DNA of 64,000 nucleotides from Blastochloris viridis (GCF_001402875.1 NZ_CP012946.1:1280001-1344000), one strand, 5' to 3'. Shown: positions 27,101 through 35,938, counted from the first letter of the stretch. Numbers and translations are program-made. Notes: generated by a model from the letters alone, not told the origin.

Positions 27101-29680
27101 GGCCGGGCATCGCGCGCTCATCAGATCGAAAAGCTTGGTACCGCTTGGCGCCTGTCCCGGAGGGACTCCGTCGATTGTGGGCATGGATTCGCTTTGGTCG
27201 AGTTCGGGTCTGATCCGTACTCCAAAGCGATGCCCCGCGATGACGACGGCGAGGAAAGCGTGATTGAGCGTAAGGACGCTAGTGAATTGCTGGTCCTGGC
27301 TCAGCATTCGGTAGCCGACCGGCAGCAGCGCCCGGATGCTGTCACGCAAGGAATACGATTGAAGGGTCGGCGCAAGCCGCGCCGCCATCTGGCGGGAGTC
27401 CGAGAAAATTAGAACCTTGCGCCCACGCAGCGGAGCGAACTCCGTCGCGGGCTGCGGCCCCGGCGGCTGGACTCTGATTTGCGTCGAAAGCAAAGCCTGA
27501 AACGGCTGGTCGCCCTTTGTCTGGTGATCCTGGACGCTCGACTGCCCGAACATGAACAGCCTCCCGCAGCAGCCACACGGTGCAAATTCTCCCGGCTGTG
27601 CCCGCGCTTCTTCCTCCTCATCAAGCGCTATGTCGCCCTCGGGACGCAGATATACCGTTCGCGTCCGATCACCGGGCTGGTCTGGATCAAGTCGGCCGCT
27701 CCGCAGATCGTAGATTGCAGGACGGCCGCGGTCGGGTCGCGAGGGTTCTTCAAGTAGCAGATCAAGATGCTTCAGCGTCTCAAACATCCCGCCGCCGGTT
27801 TGGAGCCGTTCGCCTGAATTTGCCCAAACGAAGCGCGGATTGGCAAGGTCATTGGTGTAGGCGCGGGCATAAGACGTGCCGCAGTACCGGCAGGTGAAAT
27901 ATTCCAATACGGGCGCGCCGCAAGAGCATCGCTCCTGCGGTTGCCCGTAGAGCTTGCCCGCCGGCCCGCCCCGTTCGTTAGCGGGAAGCGCGGCGCAGTC
28001 CGAATCCATGCAGACCCACAATCCGGGCAGACCACGGAAGAAGGAGTGGACGCGGCACGGCAGCAAGCTCGGTTCGTCGGGTGCTCTTCGCGCGCGACTG
28101 CCGAAGGCCAACAGCGAACTCACCGCGCGGGCGGACGCTTCTTCATCGGGGGTGCCGAACACCAAAGCGCTCAGTTCTTTGACGGGCAGCGCGGCCTTCA
28201 TCGTCTCATTGATGAGGAGATTGAGCGGCGCATAGCTATCGAGTGCGGCAAGCAACGCAGCGCTGACATCGCCCTCCGGTTTGACCCCGCGAAATCTCAG
28301 GAATGGTTCGGCCGCGCTCATCTGATCCGCAGGATCGGGCGAATAGAACTTTGCGAGGTCAATGTCCTTCAGAACCGCCACATCCAGATCCGAACCGCGC
28401 GTTGCCGGCGAACGCATTCTTAGTGTGCCCGTGATCGGGACGAATGTGTCAGCGGGAACGCCTGAAAGCTGCGCTCCAAATGTGCCGGCTGCCTCTTTGT
28501 TCTCCGCGCTAAAACTGGCTGTCGCGCAAATAACCTGAAAGCGCTCAGGGCCGATGTTAAACCGCTCTCGCAGCCGCCGGAGCAAAAGGCCGACTTCCGC
28601 GCCTTGAGCGCCGCGGTAAAGGTGCGCCTCATCGAGCACCACAAGAATGCGCTCCTCGGGAAACGCTTGGAGCCATTCCCGCGTCTTGTCAAAGATCGGC
28701 CGTTCGATCGGGCGCATCATCATGTATTCGAGCATTGAGTAGTTTGTTATGAGGAGATCGGGTGGGTTCTCCTGAACCTCGTGCCGGGTCAACAATTCGG
28801 CGTCGTCGGGCTGAACAACGGCGCGTTTGTAACGCCCGTCCCGGTCGCGCCATTGCGAGCCCGGTGTGCCGAACCACGACGCAATATTTTCCTTCGCAGG
28901 CCATTTTCCTTTCTTCGCCAACTTGTCACGAAGAGCCGAGGCTTTCTCATCCTCCTCCGGTATGCGGGGTCGGCCGGCCGCGTATCGCGCCGCGGCGTTT
29001 TCAATCTCCGAAAAGAAGTCGCCAATCGAACCGAGGCGGTTGCTGTCCTTGTTCGGCGTCCGCACTCCGGCATAAGGTGTGCGACTGGTGTATCGCGCGA
29101 ACCGCGCGGGTCGTCCGGTCCATTGCTTGAACATGGAAACGACTCGCGGATTCCCAAAAAGAAGGCGCAGACGCCCGAGTTGGTCGTTCACGAGCGCGTT
29201 CATGGGATAGAGGACAATCGCCCGTACCGCGCTATGGTCTCGAAAGCCCGTCGGATTCCCGCGCGCTTCGATAGCCAGCTTGCCAAGGATCGGGAGGAGG
29301 AACGATTCCGTCTTGCCCGAGCCTGTTCCGGTCATAATCATCAGGTTCTTTTTGTTTGCCAAACTCTCCTTCAGAGATTGCGCCTGATGTTTGTAGGGGG
29401 GATTGAATAGGATTGCCTTTCCGTCCTGCGAACCCGACAGAGCAACCAGCGTGCCACGCACGGCTGTCGGAAGCGCCGTCATGTCTTCATAGCGCTCGTC
29501 CGTGACATAGCGCGGCGTCGATTCAATGTATGGATTCTGGTAGATGCCTCCGAGTTCTTTCAGGAGGCGATTGCGTTGCGCCACCATTGCCGGATGGCCA
29601 ATGTGATACGTTGCTTCCAGATATTCGGTCAGGGTTTGACGCAGTTCGTCGATTGTTTGCTGGATTGTTGTCGCGCTCAT
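24116..29680 (-). CDS. druE: DruE-like giant helicase with DUF1998 (Druantia)
   Basis: An 1854-residue superfamily-2 helicase. It has Walker A TGTGSGKT at residues 117-124, a DEAH box (LDEAHLYRG) near 351, and motif VI QRAGRAGRRG in the C-terminal helicase half. An acidic linker of about 50 residues (about 1300-1345) and several Cys pairs are followed by DUF1998 with CDASCYRC near 1710. Size and architecture match DruE, the hallmark of Druantia anti-phage systems; the MrfA and DrmA helicases share the fold but are smaller. It is the last gene of a four-gene leftward operon that starts with druA, 18 bp after the preceding stop. It probably acts on invading DNA; the mechanism is not established from sequence. 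Confidence 0.82.
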   Translation of the reverse strand: MSATTIQQTIDELRQTLTEYLEATYHIGHPAMVAQRNRLLKELGGIYQNPYIESTPRYVTDERYEDMTALPTAVRGTLVALSGSQDGKAILFNPPYKHQAQSLKESLANKKNLMIMTGTGSGKTESFLLPILGKLAIEARGNPTGFRDHSAVRAIVLYPMNALVNDQLGRLRLLFGNPRVVSMFKQWTGRPARFARYTSRTPYAGVRTPNKDSNRLGSIGDFFSEIENAAARYAAGRPRIPEEDEKASALRDKLAKKGKWPAKENIASWFGTPGSQWRDRDGRYKRAVVQPDDAELLTRHEVQENPPDLLITNYSMLEYMMMRPIERPIFDKTREWLQAFPEERILVVLDEAHLYRGAQGAEVGLLLRRLRERFNIGPERFQVICATASFSAENKEAAGTFGAQLSGVPADTFVPITGTLRMRSPATRGSDLDVAVLKDIDLAKFYSPDPADQMSAAEPFLRFRGVKPEGDVSAALLAALDSYAPLNLLINETMKAALPVKELSALVFGTPDEEASARAVSSLLAFGSRARRAPDEPSLLPCRVHSFFRGLPGLWVCMDSDCAALPANERGGPAGKLYGQPQERCSCGAPVLEYFTCRYCGTSYARAYTNDLANPRFVWANSGERLQTGGGMFETLKHLDLLLEEPSRPDRGRPAIYDLRSGRLDPDQPGDRTRTVYLRPEGDIALDEEEEARAQPGEFAPCGCCGRLFMFGQSSVQDHQTKGDQPFQALLSTQIRVQPPGPQPATEFAPLRGRKVLIFSDSRQMAARLAPTLQSYSLRDSIRALLPVGYRMLSQDQQFTSVLTLNHAFLAVVIAGHRFGVRIRPELDQSESMPTIDGVPPGQAPSGTKLFDLMSARCPANLMRAIVNVIRDTGLALEPLAVASLRESPQLTARIAGLPPLSGLAETEPEKLAVARAWIRAWARGPGIWFSDMPPEWWTNEVRTHKGEFKPMETVLVSKEAKRVFKKDWLSRLLQAFTERLSDGGTRLLASKLALELGGSWVRCTTCKSVHRPIPNVTTCLDCRAPTIQMFDPVSDPVFVARRGFYRGPVAAALEQSEPNFISLIAAEHTAQLNAAQPEDVFSQAERHEVRFQDINLAWRDTDEREPAIDVLSSTTTMEVGIDIGELSGVALRNMPPGRANYQQRAGRAGRRGTAVATVVAFGSSDSHDDHYFVAPDEMIRGPVVDPRLTLENRDIACRHLRAYLLQRYHEARIPGVDPQADPNLFSVLGRVRDFRSGTGVLNREDFRHWLTDNSDELKVSADRWLPIELSATDRADLIETMISDVTKAVDDAIGFVQSDGATAAEENGDSENAEEEESEKDESAMQEVVEAADETGEYDEETEFVDPSADKLLDRLLYWGVLPRYAFPTDVAPFYVFNPALSTPFRPKMEFAPSQGLNIALSQYAPNKQIWIKGKQYTSKAIYSPYRKERKDAWGRRKLYFECSRCGHARTEEYSDERRNAVIQCEACRSPATFGPAKPWFRPPGFAHPIDKPPVTTPDAPNETAYATRAKLVMPTPAPDTGWIQAGPRIRAFPTRKHLLVSNSGPDGDGYNYCVLCGRIETAVDPEVILQQPHSRPYPSDEDGPCPGRVSPRVVLGTDFRTDIALFSLPIDDPFCVFPGNDETASALRTVCEALAKAACRLLEIESGEILAEYRPALTDAGAIGREAEIFVYDTLAGGAGFSPQLAARGEKLFTEALDILESCPAECDASCYRCLRNFRNKIEHRLLDRKLGQQLLRHAMYGGYQPYPPDRMQSSNDILADDLARQFPNFRVEKNAPRRVGNTDLTVDIVMTNARGAETWIALSSPVAPDVAATAELRELAEEQVQPIVYVDDLLVRRNLPAAVEIVRQMLQ

Positions 29681-29698
29681 CCGTTTTTCACCCGCCGT

Positions 29699-30781
29699 TC
29701 AGTCGATTGGATTCATCCACAACGCTTCGTTCAGGAAAGCGCGTTCGCCCGGCCATTCCTCATTCGGGATATCGTATGAAAAGAGGCAGCGCTCCGCCCT
29801 AGTCTTGGTGCCGGCGAGGGTCAGCCTGCGTTCGGCCCAGGATGGGATCGGTGCGTAGAAGCGAACCAGCGTCGTCGCCCCTCTGGGACTTGAGCGGTAT
29901 CGCTGCGGGTGTCCTGCCAGCGCGTCAAACGCAGCCTGAATCCGCCACGCCATATCGCTGGGCCGGATACGGTCTCCGGGTTCGCTCAAATCCGTGAAGC
30001 GATTGACTCGGCCGGCTTCAAGGTCGGCCACACACCAAATGGCCGCGCCATATTTCTGCGGGCGGCGCGCGACATAGAAGCCGGTGTGCTGGTTGCGCGG
30101 TTCAACCCAACGGTCTCGGTAGAAATTCACGGGTCGGGACGTATCGAGTATCGTCAATCCGTCCATGCTTCCCGCGCGTGGCTCTGCCGCCACGAGCGAC
30201 CGAATGTGCCCGGCGTAAGCGGAAGCAGGTTCGCTCCTTGGAAGCCGCAGCCAGGTTCGCTCCGAGAGTGGGAGCAAGCCTAGTTCTTTGAGGTACAACG
30301 GGAGTTCCTCTCCGGAGAGCGGCAAGAGAACGCGTAGCAAGCCGCGATGGACAATTCTCGCACCTAGGTCCTCCGTCAAAGCGCTGATTTGATCGCCCGC
30401 AACGCCAAGGAGAAAAATAGAGCCGTTCTTTCGCGCCACAAATGATGGCGGCGCAGAGCGAAGCGTGTAGGCCGTGCTGGTCACCCACGGGTTCTCCGCA
30501 TCCGCTCTCATCTCCAGGATGTCGCCGTAGGTAACGAGGCTCTCAAGGATTGTCTCGACGCGGCCGGCAAACTCGGGATCCTCCAGGGCAAGCGAAGCGA
30601 GTGATCCAGAGACGGCGTGCGCCAGTTCGTGCGCAGCGCAGGGGGCGAGGATAAATGCGGCGCGCCGCAGCGCCTGGGCGATGAGTTCGTCACCAAGCTG
30701 CGTGGGCGCGGGATCGGTGCGCATCCCCAGCGCCTTCGCCACGCTCGCAATGGCCTCTCGTGAGGTGATCAACGTCGTCAT
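29699..30781 (-). CDS. Druantia-operon protein, unrecognised (360 residues)
   Basis: A soluble 360-residue protein with no signal peptide or membrane helix. I do not recognise a domain. The N-terminal 60 residues are helical and include APCAAHELAHAVSG, which contains an HELAH string like a metallopeptidase HExxH motif. That may be coincidental, because no downstream ligand is obvious. The C-terminal third is basic and aromatic (GATTLVRFYAPIPSWAERR). The start at 30781 overlaps the preceding stop (ATGA), which indicates coupling; an upstream start at 30820 would add 13 residues. It sits where druB-druD would be in type I Druantia, and homology to those needs a profile search. Confidence 0.6.
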   Translation of the reverse strand: MTTLITSREAIASVAKALGMRTDPAPTQLGDELIAQALRRAAFILAPCAAHELAHAVSGSLASLALEDPEFAGRVETILESLVTYGDILEMRADAENPWVTSTAYTLRSAPPSFVARKNGSIFLLGVAGDQISALTEDLGARIVHRGLLRVLLPLSGEELPLYLKELGLLPLSERTWLRLPRSEPASAYAGHIRSLVAAEPRAGSMDGLTILDTSRPVNFYRDRWVEPRNQHTGFYVARRPQKYGAAIWCVADLEAGRVNRFTDLSEPGDRIRPSDMAWRIQAAFDALAGHPQRYRSSPRGATTLVRFYAPIPSWAERRLTLAGTKTRAERCLFSYDIPNEEWPGERAFLNEALWMNPID

Positions 30782-33615
30782 CGCGCCGGCTCCGCGCTCT
30801 CGCGGCTCCGGCGCAGCCACAGGTCATAGGCTAAACGGGCGAAATAGGCTCCCCGGATAAGGGGGACATTCTCGCTAAGCCTCTGGAATTCGGCGGCGCC
30901 GTGATTGGGTGTTTCGTAACGTATGGTGCTGGGCCGGAAAGCGAGCCGTAGCGCCAGATCGCAAAGCGCGGTATCGCGGGAAATATTATAGATTTTGCAA
31001 AGCCGCTGAAATTCGGCCCGTAAAGCACTGCTGTTCGTGTGCCAGTTCCACACCGTCGAGCGCATGCGTGAGGCAAAACCAGGCGAGCCCCCCACCTGGT
31101 GTTGCAACTCCTCAATGTTTTCCAGATCGCCCGCGCGGTTTTTCTTTGCCCGGTCAGCCCACGCCGTTCCGCAGGCAAGTCGCTCAATCTGATACTCAAA
31201 CACATCTATGACGGCCGCTTTTCGGATGGCCGCCAAAGGGCCGAGCAAGGCGCGCCCCGCAATCCACAAGCGAAGGCCAGGAATCAGACGAAGGATGTCG
31301 CGTGGCGAATCGCCCGGATTTTTAAGGATAGGGATTACGGCGAGCCCCTCGAATCCCGAGATTTTCTCGTGCGGGGGTACGCTCGCCACGGCTCCATAGG
31401 CGGTGCCCTGGTAGATGGCGATAAATAGCGATCCCGGCGGCTCGATCTCAACGCCCGCAATGCACTGGCTCGACTGGATTCGCACGCACTCGTCGGGCGC
31501 AACGATGCGGTACTGGAGAGTATTGAGTTCCGTGCCGACGCCAGCCTCGTCGATGAGCCGCATCCTGTGATTGCTGAGCTTCCACCGGAGTGGCGGCACG
31601 AAGTGCGAAAACGACAGCGCCGAAGCACCCAGTTCGTCGGCAATGAACGCGATGTCGATTTGTGGGGCCGATTGTACTTTCTCGGACAGCGGCTCGTGGC
31701 CAAATCTTTCCAGTACGCGCGCCATCGCACAGCCTGTTGAAGGCAGATCAATTCGGCCCAGTTCACTTGTTTCGGTAACATGCCCGCTCGCATCAAAGAG
31801 CCTAGCCTCCACCCTTGCCGAGCGCTCCGCCGGCCCATGCACGATGATGGAAGCCTTCTTACTGACGAGGCTCTCCAAGGAGGCACCAACGGGTTCGAGG
31901 ATGGCGCGGATGCCAGCCTTTTGCTGAATGCCTTGTTGCCACGGCACCGGCGGTCGGACTTCTACGAAAATGACTTCAGGCGCGACATTAGGGTTTCGAT
32001 GTGAAGCATTTTGCGACCGCGCGGACGCCGTAATCTCTACAATATGCTGGCCGAGAGCGAGATTGCCGAGGGAAACAATGATCTCCTTTTGATGGGAGAT
32101 GGGGAATCGCGTTAACACCTGTCCATCGACGCGCACGGCGAATTCGGAAACGTCAAAGTCCGCGCTGAGGCGCAGTAAAACATCTTCAGTCGGCAGCCAG
32201 ATCGAGCTGCCGAGCGAGGAATTCCACCGCGGCACGAGACCCACCGGGTCCACCCGGGCGCGCAGCACATAGCCCAACGACAGTGCGGACAAAGCTTGCA
32301 GGAACGGCTGCGTTGCGACCTTCGGCGCTTCCAGACCGTAGAGATTGATACCCCGCGTTTTGGAATCCAACCGCTGAAGATTCAATCCGCCGATCGTAAT
32401 CGGCGCGATCTCATCGATTACAGCGATGACATAACGCTCTCCCGTGCGCACATTGTTGCCGAGCATCTGGCGACATACGCCGTCCTGATGCTCCTTGAGC
32501 AGCCAAGGAGGCCTCGAAAGAATTTTCAGTTCATCTGCAATCGCTGCAAGGACCGGAACCTGCTTGTCGAACTGAATGAGCGGATCGTCGAGGGATTGCG
32601 GCAACCCATGAAGGATTTGCTCACGGCCTGAATAGCTCAGCAGAGCCTTGGCCGGCATCCAGCCGCCATCCCTGTCCACGAACCTGATGCGCGCCTTGCC
32701 CAGCGCGTCGTGTGTATCGGGAAGCTCTGCGAGAAAGGCCGTGAGATCAGGAATGGCCATGCCGACGTTCCAGGAACCATCTGAAGTAGGACGGCAAACC
32801 AGCTTCAAGCCGCGCGCCGCGGTCTTGATCAGCGAGGACGTTGCCTCGCTTGATCCCGCTGACCGTCCCCCGGACAGACCAAGGCGAGCAGTCACTCTTG
32901 CGTCGCGCAAAACGCGGCGGGCATCGCGCAGGTAGCCTCGCGATAATGTCTTTCGTTCCAGATCGGCGATAATCCGAGCGAGCGTGGGCCGATAGATCGG
33001 GCCGACAAAATCCTGCACGTCTTCGTCCCGCATGGCCAGGACGAGCCGCGCAGTCAGCGCGGTTTGTTGAAGAAAGTTCTCGAAGCGAGAGGAGCCGCCA
33101 TGATAGCGCTTCTCCAGCAACGTCCCGATCCTATCAAGACTTACGCCTGCGATTTCGTGCCGAAGATCGTAGAGGTGCCGCGCAAAATGGGAATGCAAAT
33201 ATTGCGGCAGAATCGAATGGGTGATGGGCCACGCGATGATCGAAAAGTGATCCGCCCAGCGACCACTGGGGACGAAGCCTGTGAAATTTTTGGCGAAGCG
33301 CTTATACCAGTCTCGGATTGTGTCGCGGCTTCCATACCACTCCCAACTTCGGATTTCGGATTGAAACGAGTCCCAATACTCATCGCCGTCGTAGGCATAT
33401 CCGATTTCAGCAGCGACAACCGTCCATAGAAGCCAATAATTGCTTCTCAGTTCACGCGTGCGTTGGAGTTCGGCGATCAGACCGTCGCGTATCGCTTCAA
33501 TGTCGGTTCCGGGGAGGCCGTGCTCAATAGCGTAAACAGGGAATCCGAGACTGGCACGCTCACTCGAAAGTTTGCGAAAATGATCGTGGAGATTTTGCTG
33601 TGCTTGGCTAAGCAT
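30778..33615 (-). CDS. Druantia-operon protein, unrecognised (945 residues)
   Basis: A 945-residue protein. The first about 350 residues are alpha-helical and rich in Trp/Tyr (SWEWYGSRDTIRDWYKRF, RWADHFSIIAWPITHSILP). The middle (about 480-640) has beta-strand patterns like small Ig-type domains (FAVRVDGQVLTRF, LGQHIVEITASA). The C-terminus is helical. No nuclease, ATPase or methylase motif was seen. It lies two bases after druA and overlaps the next gene by four bases. I cannot match it to DruB, DruC or DruD by eye. It may be a large scaffold or DNA-recognition subunit, by inference from size and position only. Confidence 0.65.
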   Translation of the reverse strand: MLSQAQQNLHDHFRKLSSERASLGFPVYAIEHGLPGTDIEAIRDGLIAELQRTRELRSNYWLLWTVVAAEIGYAYDGDEYWDSFQSEIRSWEWYGSRDTIRDWYKRFAKNFTGFVPSGRWADHFSIIAWPITHSILPQYLHSHFARHLYDLRHEIAGVSLDRIGTLLEKRYHGGSSRFENFLQQTALTARLVLAMRDEDVQDFVGPIYRPTLARIIADLERKTLSRGYLRDARRVLRDARVTARLGLSGGRSAGSSEATSSLIKTAARGLKLVCRPTSDGSWNVGMAIPDLTAFLAELPDTHDALGKARIRFVDRDGGWMPAKALLSYSGREQILHGLPQSLDDPLIQFDKQVPVLAAIADELKILSRPPWLLKEHQDGVCRQMLGNNVRTGERYVIAVIDEIAPITIGGLNLQRLDSKTRGINLYGLEAPKVATQPFLQALSALSLGYVLRARVDPVGLVPRWNSSLGSSIWLPTEDVLLRLSADFDVSEFAVRVDGQVLTRFPISHQKEIIVSLGNLALGQHIVEITASARSQNASHRNPNVAPEVIFVEVRPPVPWQQGIQQKAGIRAILEPVGASLESLVSKKASIIVHGPAERSARVEARLFDASGHVTETSELGRIDLPSTGCAMARVLERFGHEPLSEKVQSAPQIDIAFIADELGASALSFSHFVPPLRWKLSNHRMRLIDEAGVGTELNTLQYRIVAPDECVRIQSSQCIAGVEIEPPGSLFIAIYQGTAYGAVASVPPHEKISGFEGLAVIPILKNPGDSPRDILRLIPGLRLWIAGRALLGPLAAIRKAAVIDVFEYQIERLACGTAWADRAKKNRAGDLENIEELQHQVGGSPGFASRMRSTVWNWHTNSSALRAEFQRLCKIYNISRDTALCDLALRLAFRPSTIRYETPNHGAAEFQRLSENVPLIRGAYFARLAYDLWLRRSRESAEPAR

Positions 33616-33617
33616 CC

Positions 33618-34874
33618 CTAACGTCCGACGGCTGCACCTCGCCCAGGTTGGACTTGGATGCTGGGTTTTGCAGCGGATGGCGGTTTGCCCTTGATTAGGT
33701 CAAGAATCCCCTCGCGTTTCCATTCTCGGAATTCCGGGCGCCGAAGCGCGCGAGGCTCGATCCATCGCGCGCGCGCCAAGTCGGAAATTTCCTCGACGGT
33801 CTGCAATGTTGAGAGGTCGAGTTCGCCGTTCCCCGTCTTGAGAATCTCGAAAGCGTTAGCTCCGAACGGACAGATGAACACTTCACGCTGGATTCCGTGC
33901 TTCAGTACGGACTGGTTGATTTCAAGAATGTCGAGCGCGCGGCGTATCGTCCGCAACCGCCAACTCGGGCCGTCTCCAAATTGGTGGTTGCCGGCATAGG
34001 GATCGCGCCTCAGGCGCAGGAATTCCCTGATGTCGGCAAAGAGGCGGTCTGTAATGTGAAAATGGCCCCACCCGATCGTATATCCGATACGCTCAAAGAA
34101 AGTCTGCTTGCCGAGCTTCAGGCGGTTGTAGATCGAGGAACGCCCCATCGACGACGTGGTTGTTACCGCCAGGAGCTTCGCCCGTTTCTTGCGCCCGGAG
34201 ATAATGCCGACAGCGCCTCCATATGTTTTCTTGAAGTCGTCGAATACCTCGCGGCTACGCACGAGGCATGCCACGGCCTTGCCGCAAAGAAGCATGCTAT
34301 AGGGAGGTACCGCTCCAAGGACATAGGCGTCCAGGAGCCCCACGAGGCGCTTGCCGCGCGCTTCGGCGTCCCATCCGATCAGCTCATCCCGCACCCGCAG
34401 ATTGAAAACAGGATCGCCCAGCGCGATGACGCCCGCGACTTTCTCGTGATGCGCGTCCCACACAAGATAACGGAGCCGCCGGCCGTAGCCAGCCGACACA
34501 GGAACCGACCACGTTAACGTCGCGATACGAAACAGGTCGGCTGCCTCACTACCGCTTCTTACACGCTTTAGTTGAAGTTTGATTTTCGACGGGTCGAGTT
34601 CGGCGCCGTCCGCAAAATACTTCAGGGCATCCGGTAGGACGAGTTTCAGGAACTGAGAACTGCGTTCGAGGCGTTCAGCACGCTGCTCAGCATGGAGGGT
34701 TCGCACATCGTCCTTCCCCGTGCCGGGCAGGATGAGTGTGCCGTCATTGGCGCGGGCAAACCCGAGCCGGGTAAAATGGCTTCGGATGCTCCGCTTGAGC
34801 AGGGCATCCGCGCTGAAGGGCCGAGCCACGCCCGAACGATTGCGGTTCGGGAGCGCATTTTTTGACTTTGTCAT
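33618..34874 (-). CDS. druA: DruA-like DUF4338 protein (Druantia)
   Basis: A 418-residue protein with a DUF4338 core. RRLRYLVWDAHHEKVAGVIALG starts near residue 132 and leads into DPVFNLRVRDELIGWD. DAYVLGAVPPYSMLL starts at about 182, and TTTSSMGRSSIYNRL at 238-252. These stretches are characteristic of DruA from Druantia systems. The start at 34874 was chosen because the open frame upstream (to 35516) has no family resemblance. It is the first gene of the leftward operon, followed after two bases by the 945-residue gene, and its promoter must lie in the 1-kb gap shared with the BREX operon. The biochemical role of DUF4338 in defence is not known. Confidence 0.82.
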   Translation of the reverse strand: MTKSKNALPNRNRSGVARPFSADALLKRSIRSHFTRLGFARANDGTLILPGTGKDDVRTLHAEQRAERLERSSQFLKLVLPDALKYFADGAELDPSKIKLQLKRVRSGSEAADLFRIATLTWSVPVSAGYGRRLRYLVWDAHHEKVAGVIALGDPVFNLRVRDELIGWDAEARGKRLVGLLDAYVLGAVPPYSMLLCGKAVACLVRSREVFDDFKKTYGGAVGIISGRKKRAKLLAVTTTSSMGRSSIYNRLKLGKQTFFERIGYTIGWGHFHITDRLFADIREFLRLRRDPYAGNHQFGDGPSWRLRTIRRALDILEINQSVLKHGIQREVFICPFGANAFEILKTGNGELDLSTLQTVEEISDLARARWIEPRALRRPEFREWKREGILDLIKGKPPSAAKPSIQVQPGRGAAVGR

Positions 34875-35938
34875 AGAATCCCCCAACCATGATAGCGTGA
34901 AGCAGTGTAGCCGCAAATTGCAATATCCTCGGATTCCCGAGATGCTTTCGCCGAATGCCTGTTGCAGTGATCGCCTCGACAGGGGCATGCCGAACGGCTC
35001 TCGCGTAGGCCTGATCAGCCTGAATCGGTCACTTTCGGTTGGAGACAAGCCACAGATCGCCACCCACCCGGCGTTGTGCTCCTTCGCCTGACGGAACGTT
35101 TCGTCGGTGTCCTTCTTCGACCATCGGATCGGCTCATAGGCCGAGGAAGCGACCTCATCAGTCCCAACGAGCGCGTGTCGTCGCGCAGCCGGGGAGAACC
35201 GGCAGCGGCATCGCGCGCTTTGCGCGCGATGCGAATGAGATCGCGGGCGACGACGGACCGCTTTTCCAAAATCGTCGACGTAGGTCTGAAAGAGGAGAAT
35301 GCCAATAAAATCAATGGAGAGTTTCGCGCTCTCTACTCTCGGTTGACGAACATGGGTTCGAATCGTACGGCCCCGCCAATCGAAATTGTCTCGATTTTTC
35401 AATGACAAAAACTCCGTACTGTGACCCATCCAGTCCACAGGTTCGGAGAATTCGGGCGGAGAGAGAGCGGATTTCGGCCATTCCGAGCCGCGCGCAGTCC
35501 ACAGGTGAGTGGCCATAACCCCGGAAATCCTTTGGAATTTCGGGCTGCTCGCGGCACAAGAGACTGTTTTGTCAGGGGAATTTGGCGGAGGGAAAGGGGC
35601 TGTGAGCGAACTCTCTCATGGGACGCATTGTTAACGACTGGTGAATCCGCGTAAACATAAAAAAATCTGCGGTTACGTAGAGTTTCTCCTCCTATTTTGT
35701 TTCGGACCGCAACGTTTGGTGTTTGGTGCCATGATCGCTACTACCTTGATAGTGTTTTGCGCCCACGCCATCGTCAGGCCGCACGTCAAAACTTCTGAAA
35801 CAAAATGGCACGAACACCAACGCAATACGCCTGACCCTACCAATTTTGATTGAACCCGCCCCGCTTCTCGGATAGGTTGAGTGAAAGCCCAGAAACTGGA
35901 CTCGCCCAGTTTCGCGACGGACCATGTCCTGGGAGTGC
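34875..35938. other. Intergenic control region between divergent defence operons
   Basis: This 1.06-kb region without a convincing gene separates druA from brxR. It should hold the promoters of both operons. A 12-bp direct repeat (cagtccacaggt at 35431-35442 and 35495-35506) and an operator-like inverted repeat at 35892-35913 are visible. In the druA-proximal part (about 34950-35320, leftward) two frames contain protein-like pieces (ARDLIRIARKARDAAAG and ETFRQAKEHNAGWVAICG) that a frameshift could join, so a decayed small gene is possible. Confidence 0.5.
35892..35913. promoter_or_regulatory. Inverted-repeat operator upstream of brxR
   Basis: gaaactgg at 35892-35899 and ccagtttc at 35906-35913 form a perfect 8-bp inverted repeat with a 6-nt spacer. 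It ends 25 bp before the preferred brxR start. BrxR/CapW-type WYL repressors are known to bind inverted repeats at their own promoters, so autoregulation of the BREX operon is inferred. Confidence 0.55.

Noticed and set aside
24116..34874. DISARM or Dpd system reading of the helicase/DUF1998 operon
   Set aside because: There is no separate DrmB, no phospholipase-D-like DrmC, no methylase and no DpdA-type TGT gene. DUF4338 at the head of the operon fits Druantia.
35431..35506. 12-bp direct repeat as a defined operator pair
   Set aside because: Two copies 64 bp apart in a 1-kb region are suggestive but too weak to call a site. It is only mentioned in the intergenic entry.
34875..35516. N-terminal extension of the druA frame
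   Set aside because: The frame stays open upstream of the ATG at 34874, but the residues show no DUF4338 similarity and the added length exceeds the family size.
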